From Pseudomonadota bacterium (lineage in GTDB: Bacteria > Pseudomonadota > Alphaproteobacteria > Thalassobaculales > Thalassobaculaceae), in the NCBI GenBank assembly GCA_027623845.1, contig JAQBUJ010000186.1, positions 1 through 6,578 on the forward strand: a stretch of DNA of 6,578 bases. Reading direction: 5' to 3'. Made by a program: the position numbers and the translations under genes. Positions within the stretch are counted from its first letter, which is position 1; the number at the start of each line of letters is the position of its first letter. Shown here one piece after another: positions 6,396 through 6,578 of this stretch. The notes beneath the pieces were generated by a model. That model was not told the DNA's origin and did not search any database. It worked only from the letters and a program-made list of their open reading frames with translations.

Positions 6396-6578
6396 TCACT
6401 CAACGGCGACGAGTTTTCCGCCCTGCAGGGTGACAATCCGGTCCATGCCACGCGCCAGATCCATGTTGTGGGTCGCCACCAGCGCCGCAATGCCGGTGGC
6501 GCCAACGATCCGGCGGAGTTGCGCGAAAACCTCGGTCGAGGTCTCCGGGTCGAGATTGCCGGTCGGCTCATCCGCCAA
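6396..6578 (-). CDS. lolD: ABC transporter ATP-binding protein, LolD-like, C-terminal fragment
   Basis: The last 60 codons are present; the gene runs off the right edge, and the first visible codon (TTG) is the Leu of a Walker B segment, not a start. Visible elements are Walker B and D-loop, LADEPTGNLD (residues 1-10 of the fragment, with catalytic Glu at 4), and the H-loop in VATHN (His37). The short ending RMDRIV-like GMDRIVTLQGGKL resembles LolD. LolD is the cytoplasmic ATPase that, with LolC/LolE in the inner membrane, releases lipoproteins to LolA for transport to the outer membrane. The Walker A and signature motifs lie outside the window. In many alphaproteobacteria lolC-lolD stands just upstream of dnaE, which supports the name over related MacB/FtsE-type ATPases. 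No terminator with a T-tract is visible after the TGA at 6396-6398. Confidence 0.82.
   Translation of the reverse strand: MADEPTGNLDPETSTEVFAQLRRIVGATGIAALVATHNMDLARGMDRIVTLQGGKLVAVE

Overview
The window looks like an ordinary chromosomal segment of a GC-rich proteobacterium, most likely an alphaproteobacterium of the Rhodospirillales type. That placement is an inference. It rests on the GC-rich third codon positions, a DnaE1-type replicative polymerase directly downstream of a lolD-like ATPase gene (an order common in alphaproteobacteria), and a TIGR04372-type glycosyltransferase. I see no phage genes, insertion sequences, CRISPR arrays or RNA genes. No gene-free stretch exceeds 300 bases; the longest is 183 bases.

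Layout, left to right. Bases 1-681 (+) hold the 3' part of a TIGR04372-family glycosyltransferase gene whose start lies outside the window. It ends 3 bases from the stop codon of a convergent gene (685-2220, -) for an M81/MlrC-type metallopeptidase that starts with TTG. Next, also on the minus strand, is a small gene (2276-2596) for a single-pass membrane protein with a four-cysteine periplasmic tail. Then comes the complete dnaE gene (2715-6212, -), DNA polymerase III alpha subunit, 1165 residues. At the right edge (6396-6578, -) is the 3' end of a LolD-like ABC ATPase gene.

Reading on the minus strand the order is lolD, dnaE, small membrane protein, M81 peptidase, with gaps of 183, 118 and 55 bases. 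The first two gaps are long enough for promoters, so this is probably several transcription units and not one tight operon. lolD (lipoprotein export) and dnaE (chromosome replication) are housekeeping genes. The peptidase and the glycosyltransferase look like accessory metabolic and surface-polysaccharide functions with no evident link to them.

The most notable signal is in the lolD-dnaE gap. Two perfect DnaA boxes (TTATCCACA) face each other as a 10-bp-arm inverted repeat with a 6-base spacer at 6312-6337, overlapping a possible -10 element for dnaE. This suggests, but does not prove, that the replication initiator DnaA controls expression of the replicative polymerase. I did not find an evidently new multi-gene system in this window.
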